From positions 1,550,001 to 1,614,000 of the forward strand of contig CAVSDT010000002.1 in NCBI GenBank assembly GCA_963726825.1: a stretch of 64,000 nucleotides of DNA, written 5' to 3'. The translations under genes and the position numbers were made by a program. The notes below the pieces were generated by a model. That model was given only the letters and a program-made list of their open reading frames with translations, made no database searches and was not told the origin of the DNA. How positions within the stretch are numbered: the first letter of the stretch is position 1; every line of letters begins with the position of its first letter. This stretch comes from DATLGB01 sp963726825 (GTDB lineage: Bacteria; Actinomycetota; Thermoleophilia; Solirubrobacterales; Solirubrobacteraceae). Shown here piece after piece: positions 43,070 to 51,742 of the stretch.

Positions 43070-44062
43070 TCAGGCCGGCCCGAGGCCCATCTTGCGACGC
43101 GCGTCGGCGACGACGGGGGCCGCCAGCGCGCGGGCCTTCTCGGCTCCCGCGGCGAGGACGCGCTCGATCTCGCCCTCGTCGGGGCGCAGCTCGCCGTAGC
43201 GGGCTCGAACCGGCGCGAGCTTGGCCTCCACGGCCTCCGCGACGCCGACCTTGAGGTCGCCGTAGCCGCGCGCGCCGGCGAAGTGCGCCTCCGCCCCGGC
43301 GATGTCGGTCCCGGTCGAGGCGGCGAAGATCTCCAGCAGGTTCGAGACGCCCGGCTTGTCCTTGGCGTGGACGATGTCGGTGCCCGAGTCGGTGACGGCC
43401 CGCTTGAACTTCTTCAGCGCCACGGCCGGCTCGTCGAGCACGAGGACGGTCCCCTGCTCGGTCCCGCCCGTGGTGGACATCTTCCGCGTCGGCTCCTGCA
43501 GGTCCATGATCCGGGCGCCGACGGACGGCAGCACGAGCTCGGGCACGACGAACGTCTCGCCGTAGCGGCCGTTGAAGCGCTCGGCGACGTCGCGCATGAG
43601 CTCCACGTGCTCGCGCTGGTCCTCTCCCACCGGCACCTCGTGGGCGCGGTAGGCGAGCACGTCGGCGGCCATCAGCACCGGGTAGAAGAGCAGTCCGGCC
43701 GAGACGAGCTGGCGCTGGGCCTGCGACTTGTCGCGGAACTGGTGCATGCGGTTCAGCCGCCCGAGCTCGGTCACGCTCGACAGCAGCCAGGTCAGCTCGG
43801 TGTGCTCCGGGACGTCGGACTGGCGGAACAGCACGCAGCGGTCGGGATCCAGCCCGGCGGCGAGCAGGATCGAGGCGGTGTCGTACGTGCGGGCGCGCAG
43901 CTCGCCGGGGTCGTAGTCGACGGTGATGGCGTGGGAGTCCACGACGCAGTAGATCGCGGGGTCGCCGTAGTCCTGCCCGGCCACGTACTGCTCGATCGCC
44001 CCGATGAAGTTGCCCAGGTGCTTGCGGCCGGTCGGCTGGATGCCCGAGAAGATCACCGTCAT
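43070..44062 (-). CDS. trpS: Tryptophanyl-tRNA synthetase
   Basis: 330 residues, class I. IFSGIQPTGRKHLGNFIGAI contains the HIGH-type HLGN. The KMSKS loop reads KMSTT (in PTRKMSTTGGTEQG), so the second Lys is replaced, a variant I have seen described in some TrpRS. GLDPDRCVLFRQSDVPEH and PVGEDQREHVELMRDVAERFN are family blocks. The ATG at 44062 follows a TAGCCT hexamer by 10 nt. Confidence 0.96.
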   Translation of the reverse strand: MTVIFSGIQPTGRKHLGNFIGAIEQYVAGQDYGDPAIYCVVDSHAITVDYDPGELRARTYDTASILLAAGLDPDRCVLFRQSDVPEHTELTWLLSSVTELGRLNRMHQFRDKSQAQRQLVSAGLLFYPVLMAADVLAYRAHEVPVGEDQREHVELMRDVAERFNGRYGETFVVPELVLPSVGARIMDLQEPTRKMSTTGGTEQGTVLVLDEPAVALKKFKRAVTDSGTDIVHAKDKPGVSNLLEIFAASTGTDIAGAEAHFAGARGYGDLKVGVAEAVEAKLAPVRARYGELRPDEGEIERVLAAGAEKARALAAPVVADARRKMGLGPA

Positions 44063-44072
44063 GGCGAGCCGG

Positions 44073-44078
44073 AGGCTA
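44073..44078 (-). promoter_or_regulatory. -10 hexamer of trpS
   Basis: TAGCCT on the minus strand, 10 nt before the trpS ATG. Confidence 0.5.
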
Positions 44079-44089
44079 GCCGGGGACCC

Positions 44090-44177
44090 CACCCGCCAGC
44101 GCCCACCGGACGTGTCATGGCGTGGTCGGCCGGCACCGGGGACGGATCAGCGGCGCTCGGAGCTGGTTCGCAGGTTC
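44090..44177 (-). repeat. 88-nt dispersed palindromic repeat, copy D
   Basis: Reverse-strand copy filling the gap between trpS and the hydroxyacid dehydrogenase gene. It keeps the AGCTC, CGGTGC and CCGGTGGGC blocks and the CATGxC centre. Its left end (44177) overlaps the dehydrogenase TGA (44176-44178), so the stop codon borders or is part of the element. Confidence 0.8.
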
Positions 44178-45033
44178 ACCCACCGCCGACGACGTTGACG
44201 AGCGCCTCGCCGCGCTCGAGGCGGCCGAGCTGCTCCGCCACGAGCTGCAGCGCCCGCGCGTCGGCCTGCGGTGAGTCCCCCGCCCAGTGCGAGGTCAGGC
44301 CCAGCAGGCCCTTGGCCCGCCACAGCGGATGGTCGTCGGGGAGCGGCTCGGGCTCGGTCACGTCGAGGACCGCGGACAGCCGGCCGGTGGACAGCTCGGC
44401 CACCAGCGCGTCCGTGTCGACCGTCCCGCCGCGGCCCGCGTTGACGACCAGCGTGCCGTCGCGCAGCGAGGACAGGAACGCGGCGTCGATCTGCTCGTGC
44501 GTCGCCTCCGTCAGCGGCGTCAGGGAGAGCACGACATCGGCGGCCGGCAGCAGCGCCGGCAGTTCACCCAACCGCGCCCGGCCGACGCCCTCGACCTGCA
44601 TCCCGAAGGCCTCCAGGCGGGCGGCGCAGGCCCGTCCGATCGAGCCCATCCCGAGGATCACGACGGTCTTGCCCGCGAGCTCGTCGACGGCCCCCGGGAT
44701 CCAGCCGGGACCGGCCCGCACCGCGCCCAGCAGGCCCGTCGACCAGCCCAGGACCGCGGCGAGGACCCACTCGGCCATCGCCGCGTCGCGGGCGCCGCGG
44801 GCGTTGCAGAGCGTCACGCCGTCCGGAACGAGGTCCTCGATCCAGTCCGTCCCGGCCGACATGACCTGCACCAGGCGCAGGTCGGTCATCCGGTCGAGGC
44901 CGTCGAAGTCGCGCGAGCGCGGGACCGCGGCCTCGATGCCCGGCCCCGCAGCCTCCAACCCGACGACCTCCCAGCCATCGGGGACCAGGTCGCGCAGCGG
45001 CTCGCGGATGTCGGCCGCTGCGGCGACGCGCAT
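44176..45033 (-). CDS. D-2-hydroxyacid dehydrogenase family protein
   Basis: 285 residues. Rossmann motif VVILGMGSIGRACAARLEAFG, SLTPLTEATHEQI, NAGRGGTVDTDAL, and the catalytic residues Arg in NARGARD or NAGRGG, Glu in VLDVTEPEPLP and His in TSHWAG. Reduces 2-ketoacids or oxidises 2-hydroxyacids with NAD(P); the family includes phosphoglycerate and glyoxylate/hydroxypyruvate reductases, and substrate is not readable. Its ATG shares a base with the gcvPB stop, so it belongs to the glycine-cleavage operon; glyoxylate or hydroxypyruvate as substrate would fit but is inference. Confidence 0.87.
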   Translation of the reverse strand: MRVAAAADIREPLRDLVPDGWEVVGLEAAGPGIEAAVPRSRDFDGLDRMTDLRLVQVMSAGTDWIEDLVPDGVTLCNARGARDAAMAEWVLAAVLGWSTGLLGAVRAGPGWIPGAVDELAGKTVVILGMGSIGRACAARLEAFGMQVEGVGRARLGELPALLPAADVVLSLTPLTEATHEQIDAAFLSSLRDGTLVVNAGRGGTVDTDALVAELSTGRLSAVLDVTEPEPLPDDHPLWRAKGLLGLTSHWAGDSPQADARALQLVAEQLGRLERGEALVNVVGGG

Positions 45034-46592
45034 CAGAGCGGCTGGCGGATCACCGGCCGCTTGGCGGCGGCGGCCTCGTCGAGCCGGCGCACCGGCGTCG
45101 AGTAGGGCGCGTTCTGTGCGATCGACGGGTCCTCGCGGCCCTCGTCGAGGATCTCCTTGACGGCCTCGGCGAACGCGTCGAGCGTCTCCTTGGTCTCCGT
45201 CTCGGTCGGCTCGAGCATCAGCGCCTCCTCCACGACGAGCGGGAAGTAGACCGTCGGCGGGTGATAGCCGTGATCGAGCAGCCGCTTGGCGAGGTCGGTC
45301 GTCCGCAGGCCCAGCTCGCGCTTCATCGGCGCGCCGCTGAGCACGAACTCGTGCATGCACAGGCGGTCGTAGGCCACGGGCAGCAGGTCGCCGCACAGGT
45401 CCTTCAGGCGCGCCTGGAGGTAGTTGGCGTTCAGCACGGCGGTCTCGGACGCCTCTTGGAGGCCGTCCCCGCCGAGGGAGAGGATGTAGGCGTAGGAGCG
45501 CACGAAGACGCCGAAGTTGCCCTGGAAGCCACGCAGGCGGCCGATCGACTGCGGCCGATCGAGGTCGAGGTCGTAGGTGCCGTCGTCGCGCTTGACGACC
45601 TGCGGGCGCGGCAGGAACGGCTCGATGCGATCGGACACCGCGATCGGGCCGGAGCCCGGACCGCCGCCGCCGTGCGGCTGGGTGAAGGACTTGTGCAGGT
45701 TGAAGTGCACGATGTCGAAGCCCATGTCGCCCGGGCGCGAGCGGCCCATGATGGCGTTGAGGTTCGCGCCGTCGTAGTAGAGCGTCGCCCCGATGTCGTG
45801 GACGATCTTGGCGATCTCCTCGATGTTGGGATCGAACAGCCCCAGCGTCGACGGGTTGGTGAGCATGAGGCAGGCGACGTCGTCGGTCGCCTTGGCCCGC
45901 AGGTCGTCGAGGTCGACGTCGCCGGCCGCGTTGACCGCGACCTTGACCGTCTCGTAGCCGCCCATGGTGACCGTCGCGGGGTTGGTCCCGTGCGACGTCT
46001 CGGGCGCGAGGACCTTCGTGCGGTGCTCGCCGCGCGCCTCGTGGTAGGCCCGCGTGAGCAGGACGCCCGCGAGCTCGCCGTGGGAGCCGGCCGACGGCTG
46101 CAGCGACACGTGCGGCAGGCCGGAGACCTCGCCGAGCGCGCCCTGGAGCTCGTGCATCAGCTGCAGCGCGCCCTGGGCCTTCGACGGGTCCTGCGCCGGA
46201 TGCAGCCGGGCGTGGCCCGGGAGCGCCGCGACGCGCTCATGGAGCTTCGGGTTGTGCTTCATCGTGCACGACCCGAGCGGGTAGAAGCCCGTGTCGAGGT
46301 CGAAGTTGCGCTTCGACAGCCGGTTGTAGTGGCGGTTGATCTCCGGCTCGGAGACCTCCGGAAGCAGCGGGGGTGCCGCTCGCAGCAGGTGAGATGGGAT
46401 CAGCTCGGCCAGCGGCGTCGTGTCGGCGTTCTCCTCCGCGGGGGCGACCCACGCGCGGCGGCCGGGGACCGACTTCTCGAAGATCGTCGTCGCGTGCTCG
46501 CGCTGCTGCGGCGTCTGGACCAGGCCGCCGCGGGGCTGCCGGTCGGCGGTCGTCTGCGGGGCGGCGTCGGTCGGGGGCGTCACGAAGCTCAT
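45033..46592 (-). CDS. gcvPB: Glycine dehydrogenase (decarboxylating) subunit 2
   Basis: 519 residues. Carries the PLP lysine in HFNLHKSFTQPHGGGGPGSGP, plus GFYPLGSCTMKHNPK, PSAGSHGELAG and YYDGANLNAI. With GcvPA it forms the two-subunit P-protein that decarboxylates glycine and loads the aminomethyl group onto GcvH. The ATG overlaps the gcvPA stop (ATGA). The N-terminus has about 60 residues of low-complexity leader before the conserved core. Confidence 0.96.
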   Translation of the reverse strand: MSFVTPPTDAAPQTTADRQPRGGLVQTPQQREHATTIFEKSVPGRRAWVAPAEENADTTPLAELIPSHLLRAAPPLLPEVSEPEINRHYNRLSKRNFDLDTGFYPLGSCTMKHNPKLHERVAALPGHARLHPAQDPSKAQGALQLMHELQGALGEVSGLPHVSLQPSAGSHGELAGVLLTRAYHEARGEHRTKVLAPETSHGTNPATVTMGGYETVKVAVNAAGDVDLDDLRAKATDDVACLMLTNPSTLGLFDPNIEEIAKIVHDIGATLYYDGANLNAIMGRSRPGDMGFDIVHFNLHKSFTQPHGGGGPGSGPIAVSDRIEPFLPRPQVVKRDDGTYDLDLDRPQSIGRLRGFQGNFGVFVRSYAYILSLGGDGLQEASETAVLNANYLQARLKDLCGDLLPVAYDRLCMHEFVLSGAPMKRELGLRTTDLAKRLLDHGYHPPTVYFPLVVEEALMLEPTETETKETLDAFAEAVKEILDEGREDPSIAQNAPYSTPVRRLDEAAAAKRPVIRQPL

Positions 46593-47959
46593 GCGGTCAC
46601 TCCCGTTCGCTCGGCGGCGACGGCGGCACCGAGGACGGCGGCCAGGCGGTCGACGTCCTCGCGCGTGCGCTGCTCGGTGATGGCGACGAGCAGCCCGTTG
46701 GGATGCTCCTCGTAGTCGGCGCCCAGCGCGAGGCCGGGGTTGACCCCCTCGGCCCAGCAGCGGGCGAGGACCTTGTCCACCGGCGCGTCGAGCGTGACGG
46801 CGAACTCGCGCACGACCGGCTGGTCATGGAGCGGCGTGACGCCCTCGACGCCGGCCAGCGCGGTGCGCGCGTAGGCCGTGCGGCGCACGAGCAGCTCGCC
46901 GAGCTCCTGGAAGCCCTGCTTGCCCAGCCACGACAGGTAGACCGTCCCCATCAGCGCGTTGAGCGCCTGGGCGGTGCAGATGTTCGAGGTCGCCTTCTCG
47001 CGGCGGATGTGCTGCTCGCGCGTCTGCAGCGTCAGGACGAAGCCGCGGCGGCCGTCGGCGTCCGTCGTCTCGCCTGAGATGCGGCCGGGCATGCGGCGCA
47101 GCAGCGCCTGGGTGGCGGCGAAGAAGCCGAAGGACGGCCCGCCGAAGTCGAGCCGGTTGCCCAGCGGCTGGCCCTCGCCGACGCAGATGTCGACGCCGAG
47201 GTCGCCCGGGGTGCGCAGGACGCCGAGCGCCATCGGATCGGCCTGCAGGATCAGCAGCGCGCCGGCGGCGTGGACGTCGTCGGCCAGGCCGGCGAGGTCC
47301 TCGATCGAGCCGAGGTAGTTCGGCTGCGCGAGGAAGACGGCGGCGACGTCGTCGCCGAGGGCGGCGCGCACGGCGTCCAGGTCCGTCGCGCCGGCGGTGA
47401 GCGCGATCTCGTCGATCGTCGTCTGCCAGCCGGCGGAGGTGGTGGCGAGCGTCTCGCGCGAGTGCGGGTGCACCCCGCGGGAGACGACGAAGCGGGAGCG
47501 GCCCGTGTGGACCTTCGCCAGGTAGCCGGCGGCGGCCAGCGCGGACGGGCCCTCGTACACGGACGCGTTGGAGACGGGCAGCCCCGTGAGCTCCGAGATC
47601 ATCGTCTGGTACTCGAACATGACCTGGAGCCCGCCCTGGGAGACCTCGGGCTGGTAGGGCGTGTAGGGCGTGAGGAACTCCGAGCGGCCGACGATCGAGT
47701 CGACGAGCGCGGGCACGTAGTGGTCGTACATGCCGCCGCCGGCGAAGGACAGCTCGTCCTCCGTGGAGACGTTGCGGGCGGCGAGGTCGCGCATGTAGCC
47801 GTAGACCTCCTGCTCCGACAGCCCGGCGGGCATGTCGAGGGGGCGGCCGAGGCGCAGGGCCTCGGGGACGGAGGCGAAGAGGTCGTCGACGGACTCGACG
47901 CCGATGGCCTCCAGCATCTCGGCGCGGTCGGCGTCCGTTGCGCTGGTGTAGCGGCTCAC
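46589..47959 (-). CDS. gcvPA: Glycine dehydrogenase (decarboxylating) subunit 1
   Basis: 456 residues from the GTG at 47959. N-terminal half of the P-protein: RYTSATDADRAEMLEAIGV, FAGGGMYDHYVPALVD, FLTPYTPYQPEVSQGGLQ and ASVYEGPSALAAA. TAGCCT ends 7 nt before the GTG, so it has its own promoter and is transcribed apart from gcvT-gcvH, which lie 2 kb upstream beyond an opposite-strand gene. Confidence 0.96.
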   Translation of the reverse strand: MSRYTSATDADRAEMLEAIGVESVDDLFASVPEALRLGRPLDMPAGLSEQEVYGYMRDLAARNVSTEDELSFAGGGMYDHYVPALVDSIVGRSEFLTPYTPYQPEVSQGGLQVMFEYQTMISELTGLPVSNASVYEGPSALAAAGYLAKVHTGRSRFVVSRGVHPHSRETLATTSAGWQTTIDEIALTAGATDLDAVRAALGDDVAAVFLAQPNYLGSIEDLAGLADDVHAAGALLILQADPMALGVLRTPGDLGVDICVGEGQPLGNRLDFGGPSFGFFAATQALLRRMPGRISGETTDADGRRGFVLTLQTREQHIRREKATSNICTAQALNALMGTVYLSWLGKQGFQELGELLVRRTAYARTALAGVEGVTPLHDQPVVREFAVTLDAPVDKVLARCWAEGVNPGLALGADYEEHPNGLLVAITEQRTREDVDRLAAVLGAAVAAERTGVTA

Positions 47960-47966
47960 GCGTTCG

Positions 47967-47972
47967 AGGCTA
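47967..47972 (-). promoter_or_regulatory. -10 hexamer of gcvPA-gcvPB-dehydrogenase
   Basis: TAGCCT on the minus strand, 7 nt before the gcvPA GTG. Supports separate transcription from gcvT-gcvH. Confidence 0.5.
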
Positions 47973-48056
47973 GCGACGGGTCCGGCGATGAACGGCGGTT
48001 CAGCGGGCACCCGGCGCGCGGGCGACCAACCGGCCGACCTGCGAGGATGGGCGCCG

Positions 48057-49736
48057 GTGCCCCGCCCTGAGGCCACGCCAGCGCGATCGCGCGACCAGCG
48101 CGCGCGCCTGCGGACCCGTCGCGGTCTGCTCCTGACCGCACTGCCGATCATCTTCGCCATCGCGGGCGCCGGCATCGTGCTCGCCGTCTCGCACCGCAAC
48201 GCCGCGGCGGACGACCGCCGCACGGAGGTCCGCGCGCTCGCCGCGGCGGCGGCCAACAACGCGAGTCGCTTCGTCTCGGGCCAGTTCACCATCCTGGAGA
48301 CGGTCGGGCTCTCCGACGCCGTGCAGGGGGGCGACTACACGCGCATGCGGCCGTTCCTGGAGCGCGTCGCCGAGCAGGGCTCCTTCTCGAGCAGCCTGTT
48401 CTTCGTCGATCGCCGGGCGCGCATCCAGGCCACGCGCAACTCCAACGGCGTGTCGCTCGCGGACCGCCACTACGTCCAGGCCGCCCTCGGGGGCCGGGAG
48501 GTCACCAGCGAGGTCCTGATCGCCCGAGTGAGCAAGTCGCCCATCGTCACGTTCGCGCGGCCCGTCACCGGCCCCGACGGCCGCCCGCGGGGGGCGCTCG
48601 TCGGGTCGCTGCGCCTCAACGAGGTCTCCGACGCGCTCGAGCGGCTGCTCTACGCCCCGGATGCGCGCGAGTTCCTCATCGACGACTCCGACCACCTGAT
48701 CCTCGCCGACAGGCCCGTGCGCAGCCTTCGGGCGCCGCCGGCCGCCCTGACGGTCCGCCGCCGCCTGGCCACGAGCGTCGGCGACATCGCGGGCTCCAAG
48801 CGCCTGATCGGCTACGCCCCCGTCCCCAACACGGACTGGACGGCCAGCGTCCACGTCGGCTACGGGGCGACCATCGGGCCGCTGAACACCGCGCTGACGG
48901 CCGAGGTCGTCGCGCTCGTCATCCTCGCCGCGCTCGGCACGCTGGCGACGTTCACCGCCGCCCGCCGCCTGGAGGGGCTCGAGCTCGAGCGCGACGACGC
49001 CCTCGCGGAGCAGAGCCGGATCGCCGCGCAGCTGCAGCGCTCGATGCTCCCAGGGCTCCCCTCGCCGGAGGGCGCCGAGCTCGAGGCCCGGTACGCGCCG
49101 GCACAGAGCGAGCTGTCGGTCGGCGGGGACTGGTACGACGTCGTCGACCTCGGGGAGGGCCGGATCGCGGCCTCGATCGGGGACGTCGCGGGCCACGGGC
49201 TCGCGTCCGCCGCCGTCATGGGACAGCTGCGCAGCGCGATCCGCACGCTCTCGCTCAGTGGCCATCACCCCGGCGTCGCCCTGACCGAGCTCGATCGCTT
49301 CACCGCGCTGGTGGACGGCCGGCCGCTGGCGACCGTCGTGCAGGTCGTGCTCGACACCCGCGACGGGCTGCTGCGCTACGCCTGCGCCGGCCACCCCTCC
49401 CCCCTGCTCGTGCGCGCCGACGGCCGCGCCGACTTCCTCGACGAGGGCCGCTCGCCGCTGCTCGGGATCGCGCCCGGCGAGGCGCGCGACGAGGGCGTCG
49501 AGGTCCTCCTGCCCGGCGACACCCTCGTCATCTACACCGACGGGCTGATCGAGCGGCCCGACTCCTCCATCGACGCCGGCATGGAGCGCCTGCGCGCGCG
49601 GGCGATCGAGCTCGGCACGGACCCTGCCGCCCTGGCGGAGGACCTGCTGGCGGCGGTGCCGGAGCCCCGCCGCGACGACGTCGCCATCCTCTGCCTCCGG
49701 CTGCTGCCGGTGGCGCGGGTGGCCGAGCCCGTCTAG
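48057..49736 (+). CDS. Membrane sensor with dCache-like domain and SpoIIE/PP2C phosphatase domain
   Basis: 559 residues from the GTG at 48057 (an in-frame ATG at 47988 would add 23). TM1 about 23-45, then an outer dCache-like domain of about 220 residues (FFVDRRARIQATRNSNGVSLADRHYVQAALGG type sequence, ending YAPVPNTDWTASVHV), TM2 about 275-297, a short coiled segment RLEGLELERDDALAEQSRIAAQLQRSMLP, then SpoIIE: VGGDWYDVV, SIGDVAGHGLASA, CAGHPSPLL, YTDGLIERPD and RRDDVAILCLR with the metal Asp residues. A partner-switching phosphatase answering an outside ligand is expected; no anti-sigma or STAS gene is adjacent. It separates gcvPAB from gcvTH. Confidence 0.88.
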   Translation: MPRPEATPARSRDQRARLRTRRGLLLTALPIIFAIAGAGIVLAVSHRNAAADDRRTEVRALAAAAANNASRFVSGQFTILETVGLSDAVQGGDYTRMRPFLERVAEQGSFSSSLFFVDRRARIQATRNSNGVSLADRHYVQAALGGREVTSEVLIARVSKSPIVTFARPVTGPDGRPRGALVGSLRLNEVSDALERLLYAPDAREFLIDDSDHLILADRPVRSLRAPPAALTVRRRLATSVGDIAGSKRLIGYAPVPNTDWTASVHVGYGATIGPLNTALTAEVVALVILAALGTLATFTAARRLEGLELERDDALAEQSRIAAQLQRSMLPGLPSPEGAELEARYAPAQSELSVGGDWYDVVDLGEGRIAASIGDVAGHGLASAAVMGQLRSAIRTLSLSGHHPGVALTELDRFTALVDGRPLATVVQVVLDTRDGLLRYACAGHPSPLLVRADGRADFLDEGRSPLLGIAPGEARDEGVEVLLPGDTLVIYTDGLIERPDSSIDAGMERLRARAIELGTDPAALAEDLLAAVPEPRRDDVAILCLRLLPVARVAEPV

Positions 49737-50113
49737 GAGAGCGTCCCCTCGTAGGTCGAGGCGTCGAGCAGGTCGTCGAGCTCGGCCGGCTGCGTGAGCC
49801 GCACCTTGACGAGCCAGCCGCCGCCGTAGGGGTCGTCGTTGACCTTCTCCGGGTTGTCGGCGAGGTCGGCGTTGACCTCGATGATCTCGCCGGAGACGGG
49901 GGCGATCACGTCGGAGACCGCCTTGACGGACTCGACCTCGGAGTAGGGCTCGTCCTTGGTGATCGTCTTGCCGACCTCGGGCGGGTCGAAGAACACGATC
50001 TCGCCGAGCGAGTCCTGCGCGTACCAGGTGATGCCGAGGGTGGCGTTGTCGCCCTCGACGCGGGCCCAGTCGTGCTCGGGGTGGTACTTGAGGTCGTCGG
50101 GGTAATCGGCCAC
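49733..50113 (-). CDS. gcvH: Glycine cleavage system H protein
   Basis: 126 residues from the GTG at 50113. LKYHPEHDWARV start, the lipoylation site ESVKAVSDVIAPVSGEI with Lys in SVKA, and NDDPYGGGWLVKVRL. Shuttles the lipoyl-bound aminomethyl group between P, T and L proteins. AAGGAG about 11 nt upstream lies in the end of gcvT, 5 nt away. Converges on the phosphatase gene with both stops in CTAG (49733-49736). Confidence 0.96.
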   Translation of the reverse strand: MADYPDDLKYHPEHDWARVEGDNATLGITWYAQDSLGEIVFFDPPEVGKTITKDEPYSEVESVKAVSDVIAPVSGEIIEVNADLADNPEKVNDDPYGGGWLVKVRLTQPAELDDLLDASTYEGTLS

Positions 50114-50118
50114 GTCGA

Positions 50119-51192
50119 TCAGGTCTCCTTGGTGTAGAGCGGCTTGGGGCGGACCTCCGCGGCGCGCGACTTGCCGCGCACGTCGATCTCGATCGGGGTC
50201 CCGGGGGCGGCGTGCCCCGCCGGCACGTAGGCCATGCCGATGCCGATGCCGAGCGTCGGGGACATCGTCCCGCTCGTGACGGTCCCGCCGCCGACGACGG
50301 GGTTCCCCGGACGGGCGATCCCGCGGTCGGTCACCACGAAGGCGACGAGCTTCTCCGCGGTGCCCTCGGCGCGCGCGGCGGCGACGGCCTCGGACCCGAC
50401 GAAGCCTGTGGCCTCCTTGCAGGCCCAGCCCAGCCCGGCCTCGATCGGGTTGCGGGTCTCGTCCATGTCGTTGCCGTAGAGGTGGTAGTTGACCTCGAGG
50501 CGCAGGGTGTCGCGGGCGCCGAGGCCGACGGGAGTGACGCCGGCGGCGACGAGGCGGTCCCACAGGGCGGGCGCCTCGTCAGGGGCGACGAGCAGCTCGA
50601 CGCCGTCCTCCCCCGTGTAGCCGGTCCCGCAGACGAGCGTGGCGGCGCCGCCGACGGTGAGCCCGCGAACGCGGAAGCGGCCGGGCAGCTCCCCGTCGGC
50701 CATGGCCTCGACGATGCCGCGGGCGGCGGGGCCCTGGACGGCGAGCATCGCGTAGTCGTCGGCGACGTCGTCGATCACGACGTCGAAGCCGTCGGTGGCC
50801 TCCCGCAGCCAGGCGAGGTCCTTCTCGTGGTTGGCGGCGTTGGTGACGGTGAGGAACTCGTCCTCACCGAGCCGGTAGGTGAAGAGGTCGTCGACGATGC
50901 CGCCGCCCTCGCGGCACGCGACGGAGTACTGGGCGCCGCCGATCGCCAGCTTCGTGACGTCGTTGGAGAGCGCGCGCTGGAGCGCCGCGACGGCCTGCGG
51001 GCCGTGGGTGCGCAGCTCGCCCATGTGCGAGACGTCGAAGACGCCCGCGTGCGTGCGGACCGCGTCGTGCTCGGGCCGGATCCCGGCGTACTGCACCGGC
51101 ATCTCCCAGCCCGCGAAGGGCACGAGCCGGGCGCCCGCCGCGGCGTGCCGATCGTGCAACGGCGTGACACGAAGGTCGGCGGGGACGGACAT
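50119..51192 (-). CDS. gcvT: Glycine cleavage system T protein (aminomethyltransferase)
   Basis: 357 residues. Transfers the methylene carbon to tetrahydrofolate and releases ammonia. FAGWEMPVQYAGIRPEHDAVRTHAGVFDVSHMGE at the start, GTGYTGEDGVELL, RDTLRLEVNYHLYGNDMDE and the C-terminal barrel from about 275. ATG at 51192, 8 nt after TAGGGT. First gene of gcvT-gcvH. The start-proximal promoter leaves no room for a glycine riboswitch. Confidence 0.96.
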   Translation of the reverse strand: MSVPADLRVTPLHDRHAAAGARLVPFAGWEMPVQYAGIRPEHDAVRTHAGVFDVSHMGELRTHGPQAVAALQRALSNDVTKLAIGGAQYSVACREGGGIVDDLFTYRLGEDEFLTVTNAANHEKDLAWLREATDGFDVVIDDVADDYAMLAVQGPAARGIVEAMADGELPGRFRVRGLTVGGAATLVCGTGYTGEDGVELLVAPDEAPALWDRLVAAGVTPVGLGARDTLRLEVNYHLYGNDMDETRNPIEAGLGWACKEATGFVGSEAVAAARAEGTAEKLVAFVVTDRGIARPGNPVVGGGTVTSGTMSPTLGIGIGMAYVPAGHAAPGTPIEIDVRGKSRAAEVRPKPLYTKET

Positions 51193-51200
51193 GCGGGGCG

Positions 51201-51206
51201 ACCCTA
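51201..51206 (-). promoter_or_regulatory. -10 hexamer of gcvT-gcvH
   Basis: TAGGGT on the minus strand, 8 nt before the gcvT ATG. Confidence 0.5.
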
Positions 51207-51264
51207 GCGGGTGCGCCGGAGCGTCGAGTCGGACCGATTCGGAGGGTGCGTCGAGCGTCGGAGG

Positions 51265-51576
51265 ATGGGTCATCACGGGGGTCGCCGGGGCGGTGGCGGC
51301 CGCCGCCGCGCCGGCACAGGCGGCCACCTACCTCGTGCGCGCGTGCGAGACACGGGCGCGGACGAGTGGGGGGCTGCGTCGGCGCCGCTCACCCCCTCGG
51401 GCAGCGATGTGTCGGGCGTGCGCGCGCTGTTGCTGCCCGTCGACGCCCGCGCGGACGAGGCGTGCGACCAGCCCGGCGGATGCCGTCCACGCCGGCCGCG
51501 ACCGCCGGGATCGACGTCGCCGGCGACCGCGCCGAGGGGAGCTGATCACCCTGGCGTTGCGCTCCAGAGGGCGCGC
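51265..51576 (+). pseudogene. Decayed gene for a small secreted protein
   Basis: No single frame is intact, but three frames in series read like one exported protein. They are a signal peptide ending AAAAAPAQA-ATYLVRAC in one frame, ADEWGAASAPLTPSGSDVSGVRALLLPVDARADEAC in the next, and AGIDVAGDRAEG then ELITLALRS in others. The mature start (ATYLVRAC) resembles secreted Solirubrobacterales proteins that begin with a YxVxxC segment. The candidate ATG at 51265 with CGGAGG upstream is itself out of frame with the signal peptide. At least three frameshifts are needed. The remaining 51577-51689 shows no coding sequence that I can support. Confidence 0.45.
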
Positions 51577-51689
51577 GGTGGGCAGGCGGGGCTCGCGGGT
51601 CGGGTCCGGCCACCCGACGCCTCTGTCCGGGCGGATGCGCGCGCGGGCCGCCCCTGGCGGGCGGGCTGGGGTGCTCCAGGATGGTCCGG

Positions 51690-51711
51690 GTCCGGGTCGG
51701 CTGACCCGGAC
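51690..51711 (-). terminator. Hairpin terminator downstream of ftsZ
   Basis: GTCCGGGTC-GGCT-GACCCGGAC, a perfect 9-bp stem with a 4-nt loop, 31 nt after the ftsZ stop. It marks the end of the dcw transcript; there is no T tract. Confidence 0.55.
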
Positions 51712-51742
51712 GCGGGACGGTGGCGCCGGCGGACCCGGCGGC

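Noticed and set aside
51193..51264. Glycine riboswitch before gcvT
   Set aside because: The likely promoter TAGGGT ends 8 nt before the ATG, leaving no leader; no tandem glycine aptamer blocks seen.
51690..51711. Sixth copy of the dispersed palindrome
   Set aside because: Shares none of the family blocks; a simple 9-bp hairpin after ftsZ.
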